A stretch of DNA of 64,000 nucleotides from Sclerodactyla briareus (taxonomy: Eukaryota; Echinodermata; Holothuroidea; Dendrochirotida; Sclerodactylidae), in contig JAODTK010002010.1 of the NCBI GenBank assembly GCA_026419785.1, positions 124,001-188,000 on the forward strand, given 5' to 3'. Made by a program: the position numbers and the translations under genes. The notes below the pieces were generated by a model, which saw only the letters and a list, made by a program, of their open reading frames with translations, did no database searches and was not told where the DNA came from. This document shows positions 11,661 through 24,449 of this stretch, piece by piece. Position 1 is the stretch's first letter, and each line of letters starts with the position of its first letter.

Positions 11661-13714
11661 GTGTTCCCTGACCCCTGAAGAGTTTGATTTGATTTCTCAA
11701 AGCTAAATACGGTGACTATGGGTGCATTTTAGTCAAGTGATAGTTTGCTGTTTTTTTCATATATTGACATAACCATATATGGTATGTCAATTCTCAATTG
11801 GAATAACAGAGAATTAACAAACCGACGACATAAAGCACTCTAATGTGAGATTGAGTGACCTAGCCATAACCCTAACTTATTAGGTTATCTAAACCGTTTC
11901 CTTCTTCAGCTGTATTCTCCGTATTCGACCTTGTCTACTGGCGAAACTGTAAAGTGAGGGATATCTCTGAACGGAAGTAATTGGATTTCTTATTGTCTTG
12001 TGGGTTGGGTGGAATATTGGGCCTACTGTCTTCTTACAGTGATGCAATTTGCACTAACCTAGTTTATAAGTTCCTTCGCACAGATTATGTTTCTTCTTTG
12101 AACCCCTGTCGCATTGATTTCCACCCCCCGACTTTTCCTTCCTGGGAAGCACCCAGGTCTGGACAAGCTCACACCCCACCCCCCCCCCTCTTCAACCCCC
12201 AGAGTACCCAGGAGGAAGCCATGGCAACCATGCATACTTGTCTGGTGCCACCTCCCACCCACTGGTTCCATGCTGAATGAAATGATTTTCAGGCTGAAAC
12301 CATGTGAGACCAATGAGACTCCAGTGTGGACCCTCCCACCATGTGGCTATTGGGTCTATTCGGCAATTCTATCATATCACAGTTAGACAACCCATAGCCA
12401 CTCTTTTCGCAGATTCATTGTTTGAGCAATTTGCCAAAGTGCAGAGTCTTGTTGAAAACAAAAATGGAAAAGGTTTGAATGAAGCTTCTACTGATACATA
12501 TTTTGTGTTTTTGGTAGCTTTTCTCTCGGGTTGGATCTAGCATTCGTACACATTTTTTTGCAACTCTCTTGTCACAGTTAGGAGGGACTGCAGGGTGATT
12601 CCTTACATGTCTCTACTATCTTATTCCAGGATTCATGACTTAATCATTATTATTATTAATATTTAACGACGGCCGTGCATATCGCCAGGGAAAGGAGGAA
12701 ACGACAATCCACCTTTCATTATTATTCCAATTTCCATCTTTGCCAGTTGAAGGACAGTTTGCTACTTGCACTTGCACTTTGAGGCAGTTTCATTTTCGGC
12801 ACGTCTTAACAGGAAGTGTGTTAGTGGTTTGAAGAGAAATGTTGTCTCGCACTACCTGGCGGACAATACAAGGTGTCACTTGCATGCCGTCAAAACCAAA
12901 TATCATCCAACAGTATATCAAAACTTAATGTATTAAAGTGACAGGATGGACGAGGTTGTTGATACATGTTGTTGTGACATAAATCTTCTCAGTGTATCAA
13001 GACTAATTTTACATTGAATATCATCATGACCGACATGACGATGTACTGTATACTTTCGAAATCGAACCACATCGGAAATTTCCTTTGCTAATTGCTTCCA
13101 GACGAGTGCCTCTATTATGTCACGATGAAGATATACTGTAATCGATATTGAATCGCCCAAAGCTGGCGAAACTTTACTGTGGCATGATGCATTGGAATTT
13201 TCTCTCATTTTTGACATCATGCAAACATTTCTTGCTCTTCTCTGCTAAAAGCTACCAGACAAGTTCTCTGACATACTGTCTATCTGATTAAGATTTACTG
13301 TGATCGATATTGAATTAAGCCGGCGCTTTTTTACTGGTACGGCTAGCAAACACTGCTGCTGTCGCTTTCTTACTAGTCCGCTACTGGACTATTTTACCCC
13401 TTTGAATAATTGCAAAAATATTTGAACCATGCCTTGGAACAATTTATTCCTATTCACATGTTCTTTGACCTTTGTTTCAAGAATGGTGGATCTCTTCTTG
13501 TTGAAGGGAAGGAAGAAAGCTGTGTTTTACCAATATTCTCCCTTAATTCAAATACCCTCCATACATCTAATAGGAACTCATGGCCTGGTAGAGGCGCCCA
13601 TGTATTTTCGTCCAACCTGTTTTTCACTTGAAGCCTGAAACAATGTTTCTTCTAGATGATCGTCCTTGTCCTTCTTGTGACCAAAAAAGTATGTCCTGGT
13701 CACAATGGGGTGTT
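11661..13714. other. Intron 2 sequence, nothing recognised
   Basis: No exon or repeat is supported. The stretch 11895-11970 looks like an acceptor followed by a short open frame, but it fits the receptor less well than exon 2 and was rejected. A C-run lies at 12176-12188 and a TTATTATTATTA stretch near 12648. Confidence 0.4.
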
Positions 13715-15375
13715 TTTTGTCTCGCCTGAACTTTGTTCAAGGAGATTCATAGTGATCACTTTGTTGTGTGTGTGTCTGTTGTCGGTCTCCGAGTGTGGTT
13801 CGAGATTCCTGAACCGTGAAAACTGTCATGCTGGAACCCTTATTGTGGAGATGTACGGTGAAGAGTTGTCGATGTGCATCCACTTTTTGTCCTGAAAATC
13901 TATACTCACTCGCATAAATTTGCATATTCAATGAAAATTGGCCTAGGAGCTTGTGTACAAGATACCTCTTGATCGATAGGGGCATTGCTGATGCAGTTCA
14001 GCATATATACCAACTATGAAGTGTAGATGAACTGATTAGATATCCAGCTTATATGTGCTGATTCAGTATGAATTTGCATTATTTTATGTGATTTTTAAAA
14101 GTTTGTTTGGATTCTCATGAAACTTTGTGGAGATGGTTTGTTTATAGTCCGATCAATTTTCGCAGTAGTAACAAGGTCACCAGAGGTCATTTAATGTGAA
14201 TAATTTGCATTTAAGTAGTACAATTTGCATAATTTATGCAGATTTTGAAGTTAGTTGAATTTCCATGAAACTTTGTGGAGATGGTACACCTTCAATCCTG
14301 ATCAATTTAACAATAGTGTCAAGGTCACTGAAGGTCATTTAATGTGAATAATTTGCATTTAAGTAGTACAATTTGCATAATTTATGCCGATTTTTTGATT
14401 AGTTGAATTTCCATGAAACTTTGTGGAGATGGTACACCTTCAATCCTGATCAATTTAACAATAGTGTCAAGGTCACTGAAGGTCTTTAATGTGACTAATT
14501 TGCATAAATTATGCAATTTTTGGTAAAAGAAGTCAATGATCGAAATGATTGCAGTCAGGGTGTTCGTGAGATTGTCATGGTGATTTTCGGATTGGGTGGA
14601 TCGAACACATCGAATGACAAGGTCAAAAGGTCAGAGATCAAGTCTTGGAAAATGTGCTTATTTTAGGAGTTATAGGACAAAGAAATAAAAACTGTCAATT
14701 TTTGGATATGTGATAGAGCTTTGTGTGCTACATAGACGAAACCAACTCTCGCTTCAATCTGACACCTGGTCTTTGAGTTTTAAGGGGTCAAAGGTTGGTT
14801 TTGATACTTTTGGGGGATAGCACTAAGTGTGTGTATCTGATTACCTAATACTTTTAGGGCTTGGTGCATCATTTGGAGGCAAGCATTTTCCATAAAAAAT
14901 GTCATGTGATCAAAGGTCATTCAAGGTCAACAAACTGCCAAATAATAACATTTTCTGCAATAACTTCTTCTAAGGACTGTGTGTGATATGGCTGAAATTT
15001 TGGGACATGCTGCATATTATCAAGGATAACATTTTTCATAAAAAACGTCATTTCATTGAAGGTCACTTATGGACCAAAACTGTCAAATAATAACATTTCC
15101 TGCAACAACCTATAGAGACTGTATGCTACCGTTTTAAGAATGGTTTAGTCTTGAGGCAACCTAGCGGACATTGCTGAGGCTGAGCTGACATCACTATTAT
15201 TAAAGCATGCTATTAATAACAAGATATGCAGAACTATCTCTATTTGGAGTTTTACACATTCAACCCCTGAGGTATGGTATTTCCATTTTCATTCATCTTA
15301 ACTAGTATTCCTATCTGTGACAGACAGAGATTTCATTTATTGTCAAAACCTGCCTTTTTACCTTGAGGCCTAATT
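13715..15375 (+). repeat. Interspersed repeat family A, copy 2, with 147-bp internal tandem
   Basis: It has the same start (TGTCTCGCCTGAACTTTGTTC) and the same end (CAGACAGAGATTTCAT) as the copy at 2745-4330. Between 14193 and about 14520 an internal block starting AATGTGAATAATTTGCAT occurs three times, at 14193, 14341 and 14488, a spacing of 147-148 bases. Copy 1 has only a degenerate version of this block, so the unit number varies between copies. There is no coding capacity. Confidence 0.85.
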
Positions 15376-15985
15376 GTCCACTTCTGGCTGTCATCACCTC
15401 TTCTGAGCCCCCCAACACTGACCATAAATCAAGGGTGTAGGAACCGGTGGGGGGGGGCTAGCAGGGGGGCTGGGGGGCGCAAGCCCCCCACTCAAATTGT
15501 AGAGGGGCAGAAATATCATTCTGCCCCCCCACTTCCCAAGGCAGAAAACCCCTTCTTTTTATTTCACAAATTATTAGAAATTATTGTAGGCTATAATTCA
15601 GCATTAATTTATGTTATTCTCCACACTTCACTTTCCACGGGGCACGATTGCTAAGGACCTGTGTGCTGAGTGCGGACCAGCAATATAAAGCTCTTCATGT
15701 ATGTACTGTATGCCATAAAGCCCAGTACACTGAGTATTGTGTATGTAGCAGTCGTACCGGCATGCACAGCACTGCACTGGTCAGCTGGTGAATGAGTCAG
15801 TGCCAACAATAGAACCCGTATTGCCAAATAAAATATATATATAATGAAACTATTTATTGAGTTGTAACACAAATTTGCAAAGTGGGTTCAAAACATAAAG
15901 AACTTGGATCCAGGTCTTGAAAAACACATCTGAGCATTACTATCGAGTTGGGCTTCAGACACCTCAGCAGCTAGCGGTTTCACAA
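15376..15985. other. Intron 2 sequence with G/C homopolymers
   Basis: The stretch 15440-15535 is dominated by G-runs and C-runs. The rest shows nothing I recognise. Confidence 0.4.
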
Positions 15986-15989
15986 GATT

Positions 15990-16560
15990 AAATGACAGCT
16001 GCAGGATGATTTATACAGGAGCTGGTTTAATAGCTGGATAAAAACTGAATGCGCCAGTTCAAACCGGAAGTTTCAATATATAAGGACTTTCCGTTACGGA
16101 GTTATAGTCATTTGAAGTTTGTGTATTGTGAAGCATGTGTATTGTGCAAGATCGAATGCCTCCCATCATGCCATAATTAAATTGATGTCAACCTTGCACA
16201 ACCCTGCAAACATTCTTTGTTTTCTTTTGAAATTCGAACATTACTTTCACTTCGAAAAGCATTTAGTCTATGGGAAAGGATTGCTATATTGGTTTTATTA
16301 CTGTTAGGTTCTCTTTGGTGAGACGAAAGAACAAAGAACTTCTGCTGAATGTTGACTTATTCAACAAAATGAAACAATCAAATACATAACATAATTTCCT
16401 GTGTTGTGTATGTGTGACGTCATGCGTTATTGCACAATTGGGTATCTCCCCAATTTCTCTGCTTAATGGCCCAAACTTTGAAGGCCAATAACTCCACATA
16501 GAGACATCGTATTGAAATGGGGTTTGGACCTATAGATAGAGTGTTCTATTCTCCACAATA
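15990..16560 (+). repeat. Interspersed repeat family D, forward copy
   Basis: The segment matches the reverse complement of 28505-29075 over most of its length. Shared landmarks are the TTTCCGTTACG type near 16090, CACTTCGAAAAGCATT near 16250, CATAATTTCCTGTGTTG near 16390 and TGGGGTTTGGACCTATAG near 16520. The two copies lie on opposite strands in introns 2 and 4 of the same gene. There is no ORF of note. Confidence 0.75.
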
Positions 16561-17109
16561 TGGCTTCTGCTGTATCCAAGCGTGCAGTTGTCCTTCAAGA
16601 TTCCAAATGTATTGAAGATTCCAACTAGAATGACGAGTATATTGGAATTCTTCCAACATAAGATAATCTGGCATGTGTATTCCTTAGCCATACCGACAGT
16701 TGCATCTGCCTATGGACGTGGGTTTATTCCCTGCACTTTCTGGTTAGTAGACTGCATACTAGTTGCTTCCATTGTCCGTGAGCCTATCGGTAAAATTTTG
16801 TTTTAAGAGAGCTGTCTGTGTAAAATGTAGCAGTGTTCAGAAATAATGGTCTTTTTATGGACTGGACGACTCGCAAAGCTCCACAGGGATTCTACGCTCT
16901 CCTTATTTTCTACTGATTTTTTGGTTATTATACATTTTCTGTCTGCAAGCCTGCAGGGATGTTAACAGAAAATTGTCAGTCTTACATTAAAACTGGATCA
17001 GTACAGTTAACAGTATATAAATACTTTATGATTCACATGAACCAAAAGTTTTCTCTTAGAACTAATTACAAAATATGTCAAAGATGTTTCTTCAATCCCT
17101 AATTGGATC

Positions 17110-17340
17110 GGAGATCGGATTAGCTCAGTTAGTAGAGCTCCAGACTGCCAATTGGGAGAACATGAGTTTGAATCAATCTGATCAGCTTTTCCGTTGTGCC
17201 CTTGGGCAAGGTGCTTCACCTTCATTGCTCCTCTATTCCCAGATGTTAAATGGGGCACCTGCGAGGGAGTTGAGAACAATCGGCATTGTATAGGCTGCTG
17301 CCAGTTACTCTTGCTGTGATTAATCAGATCTTGCTCCATT
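17110..17340 (+). mobile_element. tRNA-derived SINE
   Basis: A tRNA-like head (17119-17180) has an A box, TTAGCTCAGTTAGTAGAGC, and a degenerate B box, GAGTTTGAATC. The body carries CCTTGGGCAAGGTGCTTCACC, CATTGCTCC and CCCAGATGTTAAATGGG. The same body order, diverged, is found inverted at 25640-26030, which supports a dispersed SINE family rather than a lone tRNA pseudogene. The open frames on both strands here are chance. Confidence 0.8.
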
Positions 17341-18289
17341 TCACAAACATGAAACTTAATCAAGGATTTATAATCAAGCGATTGTAGGTAATCACCAGCA
17401 ACACCTACAGTATAAGTGAGTCCCAGAGATTTTATGGGTGGGTGACTGTGACAACGTCCTATCATACCACTATTTCAACATGGAACACCTATTAAACAGA
17501 TTTAGGCATATAGCCGCATAAGTGATTCGCATCAACCCAAGGCCTTTGGTTTCCTTCACATTTTGGTAACAGAAAAAATGTGGATCACCAAGTCGTAATC
17601 AAAAATGTGATTTTTTCCCCCAAATGGAATGGGTGTATAAGTGTGCTAAATTGCACCAAATTGCATCTAGACCTATCTGAAAATGCAATGCACCCGATAG
17701 ACCCCTCCCCCATTTTCCGTCTAAAACTTCACTACACACTTCCGAGCCGGCCCCCACTCAAACATTTGTTCCTATGCCACTGCCATAAATTATAAACACT
17801 GGGCATGTGACCCAGGAAAACTGTGCTGGATGTAATTACTGGAGCCTAACTTAAAGCAGTGTTAAGATTACACTACATTATTGTACCCAGTGTCATATAT
17901 GGCAGGCTACGGGACCAGGACTTCACTTAATTAGGGAGGTTGGAATAGACTGTCCCCAAGAACAATTTAAAGCCACTAAAATTAGAAATTACATCAATTT
18001 TGCTGAACTACTTGTTTCACAAATGGTTGGGTTGTTGCAAGAGCTTAGTGTCCAGTGGCATGGTCTGCATTCCATTGTTATGGAAGGGTGAGGGCAGCCT
18101 CGAGAAATTGTAATTCTTGAAGACCTTGCTGGGCTGAAACGAGGGTCAAGTCAATGAGTCATGTTGCAGAAATGTATCACAAGATAAATGTGGTAGTTAG
18201 CCCCCTCCCCTCCTGTCATCCTCCCCAAGCCCACTCTTTTCTGTGATGCTCAACAGATGGTCTGAAGTACATTTTGGAAACCAAAATAA

Positions 18290-18800
18290 TTGTTATATTT
18301 ATTTGCATGGTTGATTCCATATTTCGAAGTTTATTCCATTTTCATGAAGTTTGATGGGTAATGGCTACCTTGGTCCCCAAAAATGGTAACACTGACTTGA
18401 GTCACTGGGGTTATGCAGTGTGTATAATAACTTGCTCCATTCATGCAAATGTTTAAGTTTGTTAGAATCCCATGAAATATGTAATTGAGTGGTGCATGGT
18501 CCACTATTGCCTGAGATTTAAATGAGAACATGGGTCATTGGAAGTTGAATATTGGGTCTAATTCACATAATTTATTCACATTTCCTCCCCAAACTTGTAC
18601 TCCTTTAGTAGAAACACATGGTCGATGATCAGTCTCCAATCTGATATTGGTCACTGAATAGTAGGCTATTTCTGTATATAAATGCTAAAAAAACGGAAAG
18701 CACACACTGGAAATGCCTTGTAATTGTTTTTGCATAGTGACTAATAGAAAAACCACTGATCCGCACACATCGAGACACTGGGGGCGTTGTTGTCTCATGT
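18290..18800 (+). repeat. Interspersed repeat A-prime, copy 3
   Basis: Blocks shared with 6000-6500 and 7140-7640 include TTCATGAAGTTTGATGGGTAATGG, GATTTAAATGAGAACATGGGTC, GGTCGATGATCAGTC and CGAGACACTGGGGGCG. It lies within intron 2 of the GPR143-like gene. Confidence 0.65.
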
Positions 18801-20590
18801 TCAGGAAGATGTCTTTCTGCTCTTGGTTGATTCTGATTGTACAATGTGCCTTCCACGTACCTATATACCAGGTACATGTGCTTGGGTTTTTGGCGAATCT
18901 TTATGTTCTTATGAATGTGCAGTCGCACACGCTTGAGTATTCGCCAGAAATAAGACTAGTAGCTACAAGGGGGGGGGGGCAAGTTGAAGTATGAAATAGG
19001 TTCCTGTCGCTCGTAGACTAGGTAGGTTTTTTTGGATTCGTGCAGTTGCGCCTCCCTATCACAAATGCATAGGGTATGTTCACTGGTATTCTAATTAATT
19101 ACCTCATTTCTTTAAAGTTCTTCACATTAACAAATTTACCCCAGGCCTGCTCAGGCACTTACATTGATCTGTGCTTTTACTTAACTATTTTCACTTCTCA
19201 TACTCGGTTAATATTTATGACATGAGATTTCGCTTTCAATAAAACATAATTGTAAGAATGATCTGGAATTTTAATGGTTATTCAATTTAATATATGGGCC
19301 TATCTTGTGTCTACTAATCAGTGACCTATTTTGAATTCATGAATTTCCTCTTGTGCAATGACTTATAATTTTCAATGACTGTTGACCTACATTCCTTCCT
19401 AGTGCAGGTTCGGTGAGTTTGAAGCCGAGCTGATGCCCAATCAAACTAAACAAAAAAAAAGAAAAGTGAGGCTTGGCTATCCTAATGTAATGCACTTTTA
19501 GTTCAATGGTCATGGAATCAATGAGGTAAATTCTGGGAAAAGATCTTGGTGAGTATTTTGATGCTAAATGGAGAAGCTGCTTGCAAAGTTGCGAGAGGCT
19601 TGGCAGTTTTTTCTGACAAAGACGTTTTTGTCAGGCTGTTGGGCAGATGATGGGACCTCACTTGGAGTTTGCCATGCGAGTGTGAAATCCTTATCTCGCA
19701 AAAAAATAGGCTGCAAATTGAGAACGCCCAAAGGGGGGCTACGAGATTGAAGCAAAGGTAAACTCAGGGTGATTCAATTCAGGTTTTGAAATGGTCCCTG
19801 GCTTTGATGACCTTCGACTATTCCTTTGATTGTTTACACTAATAGGGACCATTGTCTCAAGCTTCGTGGTAAACGTTGCAAATCAGACATTTGGAAGTAA
19901 TTACTTTTGCAAAGAGTGACTATTGAGTGGATAGTCTCCCTGCAAAAGTTGTTTGGTCTAAATGCCTTCAAGAACAGTCTTGACTCATTTCTCTGGGATT
20001 GTCAGAGAATCTTTTGAGTTCGGTTCTTCTTAGGATGTTGTGGTCTCATGGTCATTTATGAGGACCCTTCCCTACTAAACCAGACCAAATTTGTGATTTC
20101 CAAAATTTGGACTAATATGTAATCCCAACTGATGGCTAGAACGTTGCTGCTACATCTGGTTACCCGAATATGCCAGGACCTTGGGATAAAATTTTGAGAA
20201 AAATTGGCCCATTAGCTGTGATGATCAAAGCACCTAGCTCTACTATGAGACAAGATATCACCATCAGGGAAGCAATGCCAGGCAAGCTCCGGAGAAAAAG
20301 CTGCAGTGGCACTGTATCAAAACTGTTGGTGAAGGGAAAACTCCTTGGGAGAAAACAACATGAGAGGTGCCTCTGATTCTCCAAGAAATGCTGGGGTGGA
20401 TACAATTGTACATTGTTGTACTTCTGACAAGGTCTGCCACTCCCCCCAATATGGTTTGTTTTTCATAAGAGTCATTTCCCATGGTTTGTTGTTCGTGATG
20501 CAGAAATGAGAAGAAATGAGAAGATGCCAATGAGTTATATTCTCTAGCCGTATAATTGATAGTTATTCAAACTTTCTCATTTCTTCACAG
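18801..20590. other. Intron 2, 3' part, nothing recognised
   Basis: There are no supported exons. A G10 run lies at 18970. Overlapping opposite-strand open frames at 19564-19755 and 20160-20405 have no recognisable protein features. Confidence 0.4.
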
Positions 20591-20679
20591 GCCTGGGTGC
20601 AGTTCTTTTACCTAGCCACTTATTTTTGGACACTGTTCTATTCCCTCGATGTCTACCTGATGCTGAGAGGTGTCAAAAA
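20591..20679 (+). CDS. GPR143: GPR143-like receptor, exon 3 (TM3)
   Basis: A TTTCTTCACAG acceptor is followed by AWVQFFYLATYFWTLFY, then SLDVYLMLRGVKK, and a GTATGT donor in phase 2. This lines up with human TM3 (MWIQLLYSACFWWLFCY then AVDAYLVIRR). Shared positions are W, Q, the aromatic-rich core and the DxYL at the inner end of TM3, which takes the place of the DRY motif of most class A receptors. It is the clearest single exon of the gene together with the last one. Exon 2 to 3 phase does not match by one base (see exon 2). Confidence 0.85.
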
Positions 20680-22235
20680 GTATGTTATTACCTGCAGGTG
20701 CCCAGCCCTGCCCCCCTCCGATAACTGTTCTGAGCAATACCATTATTTAAAGGCGAAGTCCAGCCAAATTAATACTCTTTTTAGTGTTATAATGATTTCA
20801 TATCTACCAATTACGAGGGAAAGACATATTTCTTAACCTTTTTTTTTTAATGGTAGATTGCCATCATCCAAATTGTCCCACTTCTTGTCAAAATTGCCAA
20901 CATTAACAGTGATTTTTTAATCTTTGAAAATTTGTAACTTATAACCGAACATGCTATGAACATGAAACAAAGTTTGGTTGGCATGTTTTTCATGCTCATC
21001 AATTGCATTTATATTTTTGGCTGTTCTTGCCCATCAACACTGTTTGCTAGCTGAGAATTGGACCTTACCTGGTGATATCATCTGATGGTACCATGATCTA
21101 GTATGCTTCACCCTGCAGTTCATGATCTTGCTCTGCTTAGATGGGTGCATCATAGTTAGCCGCCACATCCCTCCCCTCCCCTCCCCTCCCCTCCCCCCCC
21201 AAATTTTGTTAAACTGGGTGTGTAACTGTGTTTTGAGTCACCAGTGTAGCATATAGCTTAGTCGCTAGAGAATTAAAGTGTATTTGTAACTATAGGTCGA
21301 ACCAGGGGTAGCGCCAAGCTCAAAATTTAGTGGGTCCGAGCATAGGCTTTCGGACCCCTTAAAAATCTACATCTTTGAATCTAAGGGGTCAGCTCTATTT
21401 TCAAGGTCCAATCATCATAGTCGGGATTTATTAATGCATTAGTTGCAGCCAGGGAACTGATGTTGCTTGTCACTAGCCTAGGCCTTTATTATTTTCACCC
21501 ATTAAGCCTGCTCACAATCAAGATGGGACGTATCCCAATCCGAACGAATTAAGCAGAAGTGCATCAACAATCCTAAGTCAACAATCATCCACTAATGATT
21601 TAATAGGCTTGTAGATAGCACAGCATAGCTGCTTGAATAGACTCCACAATATACTGCACCATCAATACTCTAATTCGAAACAAAGTCTCTGTCAACCATC
21701 GTGTGAGTGTTCATGTGGAATGATATTGAGCACTGGCAGCTACATTAGGTTCCACCTGTACTTGCCTGTAACTGATGTTGTTCTGTTTATGCAGAGTCAG
21801 AGGGAAGTTCTCTTTACAGAATAGCAATCATTATGATCTCTACTAGTCTAAGGTATGCCACATCCTTGTGTTAAGGCCTCACAATTAATGTTATAGATAT
21901 CGTACGCTGGCTACGTTTCAGTAACAAACACAAAACTAGAGTGAGCTAGCTTGCAACACCCAGATATTTAAGCTAAGTCCCAAGCCTGTGATACTGCCTA
22001 GGCCTCTGCTCACAGACATTCACATTATTTAAGCAATCTTGAATTGGTGTCAAATAGCCCAAAATCCCTTGCACATCTTGGCACTTGCAGGTAAAGTAGT
22101 GGAGTAGCTGTATAAACTCTAATTACACAAAGTAGCCATGCCCTCAAAGGTCGATAGCTGGGCTTAATAGACCAATGTTAGGCCTAGTGTTATCCTTCGG
22201 TACACAAATCTATGGTAACATAGCCTATAACCGTC
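20680..22235. other. Intron 3, 5' part, with CCCCT microsatellite
   Basis: A short (CCCCT)n tract lies at about 21170-21200. Nothing else is recognised; open frames are under 85 codons. Confidence 0.45.
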
Positions 22236-23095
22236 CCCAAATCATTGTGACAGAATTTGGCCTAAGAGTAAGACTTCCAACTATTATTAGTTTGAGAATC
22301 TCTGCTGTGACCATCAAAAGATAGAGAAATGATCATCACTCCCCTCGTCAAAGTTAGCAAAGTAAGAGAATAATCTAGCCTAATATACGGCGAAAACTAA
22401 ACAGTCTGGCAACGCAATGAAGCCTAGCACAAGCAGTAAATTACACTTGCTTAGTCTAGGCGCTTGCAAACGTTTGTTGTATCTTTTGTTTATGACAGTT
22501 TTTATTTGCACTACAAGTAAGTTGGAAAACCATGCAGTCAAACTTCCCGTAAAAAAAAATCCTGATCATAAAAATTGTTGTGCGTCCGAGCAGGGAGACC
22601 TGGACGCACTGGTGAGGGGGCTGTTGTCGTTTTTATGCATCCACAATGTAAACAAAGCGTCCTGAACGCGCAGAAGCGCAAAAACGCGACCCCTGGGTCG
22701 AACCCCCTCCCCATGATCAATCATCAATCAAATACAAAAATATTGTACACATTTATTGCAGCCTTTCGTTCATATAATTTACAGATTGAGTATTTACCAA
22801 TCTATTGCATGGAATTTCCTGGTTTGGTCACTTTGTCTCTTTGCAATGATATCTGACATCACCCTCAAACAATATTATTACAATAACATTATTCTGTTTC
22901 ATAATGTTAACATATGGTTATTCATGAAATGTTAAGGGTGTATGGGAAACACTTGTATGATATAATGTGATCCCTGGAAGCTAGAAATTGTTTTTGCGTT
23001 CTGTGCTGAGTAGCAGAATATTCCAGATCATCAGGGGCAGCAAATACAGAATACCGGCCCAGTCTCCATAGTGACCGGTTTGAGCAGCAGTGGGT
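22236..23095 (+). repeat. Direct duplication, left copy
   Basis: It starts near AATTTGGCCTAAGAGTAAGAC and ends near CCATAGTGACCGGTTTGA. The same sequence, in the same orientation and order, recurs at about 24450-25360, roughly 2.2 kb away. Both contain a distinctive GC-rich block with AACGCGACCCCTGGGTCG (near 22683 and 24917). The two copies differ mainly by small indels. Confidence 0.85.
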
Positions 23096-23939
23096 ACCTG
23101 CAGTGGGTACCTTGCAGTAACTGAAGTTGGCGCCGCTGCGTTGGCTGCCAGGGTTTAGTAGATCGTGAGCGAAAGTGCACCCTGGGTGGTGCGGGCAAGG
23201 TCTTCATCAGGTTACCAATGACCAGGGGATTAAGTCGATAGTCGGATGAACGAGGCGCTGCCTTGATACAAGACTATAAACCCGAGTCTTAATCCTAATC
23301 TTAGTATAATTGACCAGGAATTTATAGTTCAAGCTTGTCAATTGGAAATTAGGATTTATTTCTATTTGGTATTAATTTTTTATTCATATTCAAGCCTAAA
23401 GTTTGTAGAGTGAATGAGTAGCTATGCCTAAGGACATTCAGTGTAGCACATAGGCAAGTTAGTACACACAGTTTGTATGTGATATATAGCTAGGCCAAGT
23501 CTGGTGCAATTTGTGTGTGGTTAGGCCTATTACTGGTATTAACATGTTGAACAATGCGTATTTAATATGCGTTAAACCCCTTGGCAGGAAAAATGAGGAT
23601 CACAATTATCTGACTGGTAGGTTCCTTTGTGTTATTTTTGAAAATTATTGGATAACGGCTAATTAGGCCAAATGTTCGAAGCTAAGAATTTATTATGCTA
23701 GTCTATCAGCCTCAGTTAGGTAATGCACTGCATAGTTTTATTTTTTCCATTTCCGGATGCGCAATATTAAAAAATATATTTTATATCAAAGTTAGCCTGC
23801 AGCGCGAGACCGCCCCGGTGGGGAGAGGGGTGGGAAGGGGGGGGGGGTTGTCAGCTATTCAACTATTTGCCATAACCGATCAAGGTAGTATAGGCTTGTG
23901 TTCATACCAGAATTAGAGTATGATTCTCTTTAGACATTA
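23096..23939. other. Spacer between duplicated segments
   Basis: This is unique-looking sequence with a G11-type run near 23835. No gene was recognised. Confidence 0.4.
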
Positions 23940-24420
23940 TTGAGAGATTCTTTAGTGATTCTTCGGAGAATCCACAGAGTTTCCATGGAATATGTTATAG
24001 ATTTTCTTTAGAGATTTTCCCAGATCCTATAGAATTTCTATAGCGTTTCTATAGATTTTTCTTATAAATTTTCTTTAGATTTCTATAGAGTTTTCTCTTC
24101 TATGAGTTTTCTATAGAGTTTCTATAGAAATCTTATAGATTTTTCTTCAGAATTTCTATAGTTCTATAGAATTCCTAATAGATTTTCTTTAGAAATTCTT
24201 TAGAATTCTTTAGAAATTTTTTAGAAATTCTTTAGAGTTTCTATGAAATATCCTATCGTTTTCTTTAGAAATTCTTTAAAAATTCTTTAGAAATTCCTTT
24301 AGAATTTCTTTATTAGAAATTTTTAGAAATTCTTCACCCAATTTCTAGAGTTTCTTAGAGGGGCGCCATAGAAAATTGTATAGATGTTCTATAGATTTTT
24401 TTTAATCGAATCTAGACCTT
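23940..24420 (+). repeat. AT-rich minisatellite, TTTCTATAGA/AATTCTTTAGA units
   Basis: About 480 bases consist of 10-12-base units alternating between TTTCTATAGA and AATTCTTTAGA forms. The unit is nearly self-complementary (TCTATAGA and TTCTAAAGAA types), so either strand can form small hairpins. It lies immediately before the right copy of the 0.9-kb duplication. Confidence 0.85.
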
Positions 24421-24449
24421 TTTTTGTAAATGGTTAACCAGTTCCCAAA

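Noticed and set aside
11905-11975. Acceptor-like site followed by AVFSVFDLVYWRNC, considered as exon 2 of the receptor
   Set aside because: It has no good donor, and the 10134-10242 exon gives a better TM2 and loop with both splice sites canonical.
17007-17465. 152-codon minus-strand open frame as a gene
   Set aside because: It overlaps the SINE at 17110-17340, has no protein motif and no splice or start context.
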